A stretch of 37,306 nucleotides of DNA from Lachnospiraceae bacterium. Its GTDB lineage: Bacteria > Bacillota > Clostridia > Lachnospirales > Lachnospiraceae. Positions 33,409-37,306 of this stretch are shown one piece after another. The notes under the pieces are model-generated. The model did not search any database and was not told where the DNA came from. It saw only the letters and a program-made list of their open reading frames with translations. Where the stretch lies: positions 1-37,306 of the forward strand of contig JAGBLN010000038.1 in assembly GCA_017635395.1 (NCBI GenBank), written 5' to 3'. The position numbers were made by a program, and so were the translations under genes. Position 1 is the first letter of the stretch. The number at the start of each line of letters is the position of its first letter.

Positions 33409-36213
33409 TTAAATCCCCTCTTCTTTTGACAAAAGACTCACAATACCATCATAATCATATTGCGAATATGCATCCTTTAGCTTTTCATACAGATCCGCAT
33501 CCTTCTGCGGTATGCTGTAAGCATCCATTTCTTCGAAAACACCTTCCAGCCTGTCACAGTCCATCTCCTCAGCAGCCGCAAGGAGCTCTGCAAATACTTC
33601 GGACATTATGTTTTCATCAGCCTCAGGCTTATCTGATGTGTTTTCTTCTTTTCCTATGATAGGTTCAAGCAAGCCTTTAAACCGCCTGTACTCTTCCATA
33701 AAACCGCTGTGCTGTGCACGGATATATACAATATCTCCGCCCTTGCCCGCATCCTCAAGCTTCTGGGCCTTTTCCCCGAATTCCGTTGCTCCGATTATTC
33801 TTGCGGAGCTCTTAAGCGCATGCACCTTTATCGTATAGCTCTTATAATCACCGGCATCATAATACTGATCCAGTTCTTCCGCCTTCTCATCAATGGAATC
33901 ATAGAACACCTTTAATAATACCCGGTATGAGGACACATCACCGCTGTTAATGATTCCCTTTAATACATCAACATTTGCATCCGCAAGCTCTGTCATATCC
34001 TCGGGAATGGATAAATCTTCTTTCTTTTCAGGCTCTGCTTCTTCGATGCTTACCCCTGACACTATTATCTTCTCTGCCGGAAGATAGCGTACAAGCATTT
34101 CTTCCAGTTCTTCCGAATCGATGGGTTTTGAAAGATAATCATCAAAACCTGCCTCAAGATACTTTTCCCTGGCTCCCGATATGGCGTTAGCCGTCAGGCA
34201 GACCGCAGGTACTGTGGAATTGGGATTCTCTTCGTCTTCCTTTATGTCATGGAGAGTCTCTATGCCATCTTTTACAGGCATCATATGATCCAGGAAAAGC
34301 ATGTCGTATCTGTTTTCCCCAGAAAGCTTAACGCCTTCGATACCGTCATTTGCCGTATCGACACGCATTCCCAGCAGCTTGACCAGACTCTTGAATACTA
34401 TGAGATTCATGGGATTATCATCCACCACAAGTATGCGTGCATCGGGTGCTATAAAGCGTTCTTTATAACGCTCCTTTGATTCCAGATGCTCCCTGTAGGA
34501 TGCTTCATAATCTCCGATGGGAGTCCAGTCCTTAACTTTCTGTTTCAGTTCAAAGCTAAAGCAGGAACCTTCTCCGTATACGCTCTCAACATCTAACTCC
34601 GAGCCCATCAGTTCAAGCAGGTTGGATGTTATATTCATTCCAAGGCCTGTGCCCTCAATGTTCCTGTTTCTGCTTTCCTCGATACGTTCAAACTTAGAAA
34701 AGAGCTTTGCGATATCCTCTTCTTTTATACCGATGCCGGTATCCTTTACCGATACTTTAAGAAGGACGGCATCATCGGCATCCCCTGTTTTTTCATATCC
34801 GACTTTCAGTAAGACACTGCCCTTTTCCGTATATTTGACGGCATTGGTCAGCAGGTTAGTTATTACCTGCTTTACACGGAGTTCATCGCCTACCAGAAGT
34901 TTCGGGGTGTTATTATCGATCTCAAGCTTAAACAGCAGACCCTTTTTTTCAGCCCTTAAGTGCACCATGTTTACCAGGTCGCTTATGGTTGCCGAAAGAT
35001 CGTATTCCGCCGGATTGATCTCCAGCTTTCCTTCCTCTATCTTTGAAAAATCAAGAATGTCATTGATAAGTCCCAGCAGATTTTTACCCGCAGTCCTGAT
35101 GTTCTCGGAATAATAGACTATCTGCTTGTCGTCGCTCTCCCTGAGGATCATCTCGTTCATGCCAAGGATCGCATTTATTGGCGTGCGGATCTCATGGGAC
35201 ATATTGGAAAGAAATGCCGATTTAGCCTCGTTGGCTGCAATTGCAGTTGTTGACATATGGAGATATCTTCCGGACCGCCCCATAATGATACCGATTATTA
35301 TGACCGTTACGATGATCGCTGTAATGGTCGCAAGAAGTATCTTATTCAATGAACCGAAAACCCTTGTGGCATCCTTGACGGAAACACAGTACCAGCCATT
35401 CTGTATTTCCGAAGCGTACACAATGTAATAAGCGCCATCATGCTGGAATTCAAAGGAATTCCCTTCCATCGTCTGAAGTCCTCTGACAACGGATGCACCC
35501 AGGGTACCGTTTTCCTCAAAATAATTCTTTCCATTCTCCGAAGCATCGGAATGAGATACCACAACCCCCTTATCGTTAAGGATCATCTCAATATCCGAAT
35601 ATCCGCCTTTAACCGCATCCTCAGTAAGTTTCTGTACCTGATCCAGAGACACATCAACAGAAATAACACTCACCCCGTCGCAAAGCGTCTTGCCAAGAGC
35701 AAGCATGACATTTCCCGACTGCATATCCACATAGGGATCCAGTATAGTGACTTCACCGGGATTTTCCATAGGTTTCGTATACCAGGGACGGATCACGGGA
35801 TCATAATCTGCAGGCGGTTCCCAGTAGGTCCCGCTGAAAAACCTGCCGTTAATGTATCCGTACAGACCTGTAGAATTCTCCATGACCGCGCTCTTTATGG
35901 CAGTTGACTGGTCCACAAGAAAAATCTGGATCTCATCGTCAGACCTGTGCTCCGTTATCATTCCGTCCAGGGTATATGCAGTAAGCTTTATGGAATCTAT
36001 GTTTGTGGAAAGATACTTGTCAAACTGTTCGGCTGATTTCTGGGTGGTCAGCTCACCTTCCCTGATGATGTTTTCACGCTTTTCATTGTAGAGCATACGA
36101 TAGTACAGTATGATGATACCCGCGAAAAAAACGATCACCAGAATGGTAACTATAATGTTCCTTATGGTAAGATTGATTCCTTCTTTATCTTTCTGACCAC
36201 CAAGTGTTTTCAT
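33409..36213 (-). CDS. Hybrid histidine kinase: dCache sensor, HisKA, HATPase, REC, Hpt
   Basis: A 934-residue kinase and the first gene of the signalling operon. Two membrane segments (about 18-38 and 291-312) frame an outside double-Cache domain, with FFSGTYWEPPADYDPVIRPWYTKPMENPGEVTILDPYVD typical of small-ligand Cache sensors (amino acids or acids). HisKA has H340 (MSHEIRTPINAILG); the ATPase domain has DTGIG (491-495) and GTGLGMN (521-527); the receiver has D598/D599, D642, T674, K696; Hpt has H798 (VHALKSSARIIGA). A 64-residue tail (about 867-930: AAEEMDCD, AYSIP, QYDYDG) is shared with the DegV-containing kinase. The ATG has no strong ribosome binding site. The promoter lies at 36298-36327. 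Confidence 0.94.
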   Translation of the reverse strand: MKTLGGQKDKEGINLTIRNIIVTILVIVFFAGIIILYYRMLYNEKRENIIREGELTTQKSAEQFDKYLSTNIDSIKLTAYTLDGMITEHRSDDEIQIFLVDQSTAIKSAVMENSTGLYGYINGRFFSGTYWEPPADYDPVIRPWYTKPMENPGEVTILDPYVDMQSGNVMLALGKTLCDGVSVISVDVSLDQVQKLTEDAVKGGYSDIEMILNDKGVVVSHSDASENGKNYFEENGTLGASVVRGLQTMEGNSFEFQHDGAYYIVYASEIQNGWYCVSVKDATRVFGSLNKILLATITAIIVTVIIIGIIMGRSGRYLHMSTTAIAANEAKSAFLSNMSHEIRTPINAILGMNEMILRESDDKQIVYYSENIRTAGKNLLGLINDILDFSKIEEGKLEINPAEYDLSATISDLVNMVHLRAEKKGLLFKLEIDNNTPKLLVGDELRVKQVITNLLTNAVKYTEKGSVLLKVGYEKTGDADDAVLLKVSVKDTGIGIKEEDIAKLFSKFERIEESRNRNIEGTGLGMNITSNLLELMGSELDVESVYGEGSCFSFELKQKVKDWTPIGDYEASYREHLESKERYKERFIAPDARILVVDDNPMNLIVFKSLVKLLGMRVDTANDGIEGVKLSGENRYDMLFLDHMMPVKDGIETLHDIKEDEENPNSTVPAVCLTANAISGAREKYLEAGFDDYLSKPIDSEELEEMLVRYLPAEKIIVSGVSIEEAEPEKKEDLSIPEDMTELADANVDVLKGIINSGDVSSYRVLLKVFYDSIDEKAEELDQYYDAGDYKSYTIKVHALKSSARIIGATEFGEKAQKLEDAGKGGDIVYIRAQHSGFMEEYRRFKGLLEPIIGKEENTSDKPEADENIMSEVFAELLAAAEEMDCDRLEGVFEEMDAYSIPQKDADLYEKLKDAYSQYDYDGIVSLLSKEEGI

Positions 36214-36297
36214 GCCTATTTGCCAATACCCTTTATATAATTTATATTTACTCTAAAAGAGACATTTTATCTTCAGAGTATAAAATCCCGATTAAAT

Positions 36298-36327
36298 ATT
36301 ATATCACATAGGAGCCCTCAGAAACAA
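36298..36327 (-). promoter_or_regulatory. Promoter of the six-gene signalling operon
   Basis: On the minus strand TTGTTT (36327-36322), an 18-base spacer, and TGA-TATAAT (-10 at 36303-36298), an extended -10 element. It would give a leader of about 75 bases before the ATG at 36213. Confidence 0.6.
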
Positions 36328-36446
36328 ACCACCATATTTGATATTATCGGCGGATTGCGATATACTTTTAGTTAAGTTTATCCGGGATATGCCGATATAT
36401 AATGCAGAGTTACCCGGACATGTATTATTTTTGCGGAGTTAGGATT

Positions 36447-37169
36447 ATGAATATAAAAGCATACAGAAAAAATAGAGGTTTTACACTCGTAGAACTTATA
36501 GTTGTACTTATCATACTGGCGATACTTGCCGCCATACTTATCCCTTCACTTATCGGGTATATAGACAAGGCACGGGAAGGAAAATACCTGGCCAATGCAA
36601 AAGCCTGCAAGGATGCCGCACAGGCTAAATTCGTAGAGCAATACGGCATGAACGGAGAAGTGGCTGCTGATTATCCCATTGTTTCCGGACTTACTGTTGG
36701 TATTGGCAATGACGGAAAATGTATCAGCAAAAACGGTGACTTGGATGTAGTCTATAACGATTTTGGAAAAGACATCCTTTCCATGGCCGGCGTAGATCCC
36801 TACTTTTTTATGGTAGCGGTAGGAAGCAACCAGGAAACAAAAAAAGTTCCCAAGGATACAGGAGGAGATACACTTTCCACATTCGATAAATATACGGTGT
36901 ATTATGCTATATATATAGAAACCAAGGATGCACCCGCCTGGTATTACTATAATGGCGAATGGACCACTGCAAGCCCCAGAAAAGATACAACAGGCGACGG
37001 TCTTGCTTTCAATGATAACAATGTGGTTAATAAAGGACCTCTTAAAAATAAGCGTCTGCAGTATTACCTGATAGCAAACAAAAATACAAAATACCCGTCA
37101 AATAAAAACAACCAGGACAAAACCGTTGGCACTAAAGATTTCTGGAACTGGGTAAACGACCTTGATTAA
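36447..37169 (+). CDS. Type IV pilin-like prepilin protein
   Basis: A 240-residue protein that begins MNIKAYRKNRG|FTLVELIVVL, a class III signal peptide cleaved by prepilin peptidase after Gly. The mature N-terminus has F1 and E5, needed for methylation and assembly, followed by the hydrophobic helix IILAILAAILIPSLIGYIDKAR. The soluble part is larger than that of typical ComGC pseudopilins and has Gly/Asp/Asn-rich loops and many Tyr. ATG at 36447 follows GGAGTTAGGATT; an ATG 45 bases upstream (36402) is in frame but overlaps a TATAAT and would extend the leader. Its neighbour, 36 bp downstream, encodes a lipoprotein, so this may open a pilus locus beyond the window. Confidence 0.88.
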   Translation: MNIKAYRKNRGFTLVELIVVLIILAILAAILIPSLIGYIDKAREGKYLANAKACKDAAQAKFVEQYGMNGEVAADYPIVSGLTVGIGNDGKCISKNGDLDVVYNDFGKDILSMAGVDPYFFMVAVGSNQETKKVPKDTGGDTLSTFDKYTVYYAIYIETKDAPAWYYYNGEWTTASPRKDTTGDGLAFNDNNVVNKGPLKNKRLQYYLIANKNTKYPSNKNNQDKTVGTKDFWNWVNDLD

Positions 37170-37205
37170 AAGTTCATTATAGTTAACACGAGGGAGGAAA
37201 CTATT

Positions 37206-37306
37206 ATGAAAAACAGAAAGATCATGGCACTTCTTCTGTCTGCTACACTGGGGCTCTGTGCCATCGGCTGCTCTGACATAAATGCTGAAGATACGGATCC
37301 GTCAAA
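37206..37306 (+). CDS. Start of a lipoprotein gene, cut by the window edge
   Basis: The 33 visible codons begin MKNRKIMALLLSATLGLCAIGCSDINAED: a basic start, a hydrophobic stretch and a lipobox-like AIGC, so the mature protein would be anchored through Cys20. The ATG follows GGGAGGAAACTATT. It starts 36 bp after the prepilin gene on the same strand and is likely in its operon. Function cannot be read from this fragment. Confidence 0.7.
   Translation, partial: MKNRKIMALLLSATLGLCAIGCSDINAEDTDPS

Noticed and set aside
36241-36290. Inverted repeat ACTCT/AGAGT in the leader of the kinase operon
   Set aside because: Only five bases match reliably, with a 20-base loop in AT-rich DNA; expected by chance.

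Overview
The window looks like a chromosomal segment of an anaerobic Firmicute, most likely a Lachnospiraceae member close to Butyrivibrio, Roseburia or Lachnospira. This rests on gene content, not on a database match: pyruvate:ferredoxin oxidoreductase, glycogen phosphorylase with 4-alpha-glucanotransferase, a LacI-type ligand domain fused to GGDEF, large hybrid kinases with Hpt tails, moderate G+C, and strong AGGAGG ribosome binding sites. Nearly all genes lie on the minus strand. There is no tRNA, rRNA, CRISPR array, insertion sequence or prophage, and no gene-free stretch over 300 bases.

Region by region. 1-4400: a small DUF4190 membrane protein and pyruvate:ferredoxin oxidoreductase, which has a promoter and two palindromes upstream. 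4400-12800: a probable eight-gene minus-strand run in the order CYTH phosphatase-like protein, polytopic membrane protein, NrnA-like phosphoesterase, DUF3783 protein, RmuC, MBOAT acyltransferase, AlgX/AlgJ-like partner, MTA/SAH nucleosidase. 12800-14370: the only plus-strand pair in the interior, an ECF sigma factor and its probable membrane anti-sigma factor, closed by a strong two-way terminator. 14370-17300: 4-alpha-glucanotransferase, a 95-residue KKATTA-repeat basic protein and Hsp33. 17300-20600: a cytoplasmic LacI-type ligand domain joined to a diguanylate cyclase, and an O-acetylhomoserine sulfhydrylase. 20700-24180: glycogen phosphorylase and its probable LacI-family regulator. 24200-36330: a six-gene signalling run. 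36447-end: a type IV pilin-like prepilin and the start of a lipoprotein gene on the plus strand.

Two linked systems stand out. First, almost the same 12-bp LacI-type operator (GAAAACGTTTTC, or GAAATCGTTTTC) lies at the malQ promoter and at the lacI-glgP promoter, which suggests a local glycogen/maltodextrin regulon. Second, the 24200-36330 run encodes three hybrid histidine kinases, a REC-GGDEF response regulator with a second, degenerate GGDEF-like domain, an alanine/glycine:cation symporter and a double-receiver protein, with gaps of about 30 bp or less. One kinase (26552-29995) carries an entire DegV-type lipid-binding domain between its receiver and Hpt domains. That architecture, inside a phosphorelay operon with cyclic-di-GMP output, is the best candidate here for an undescribed system.
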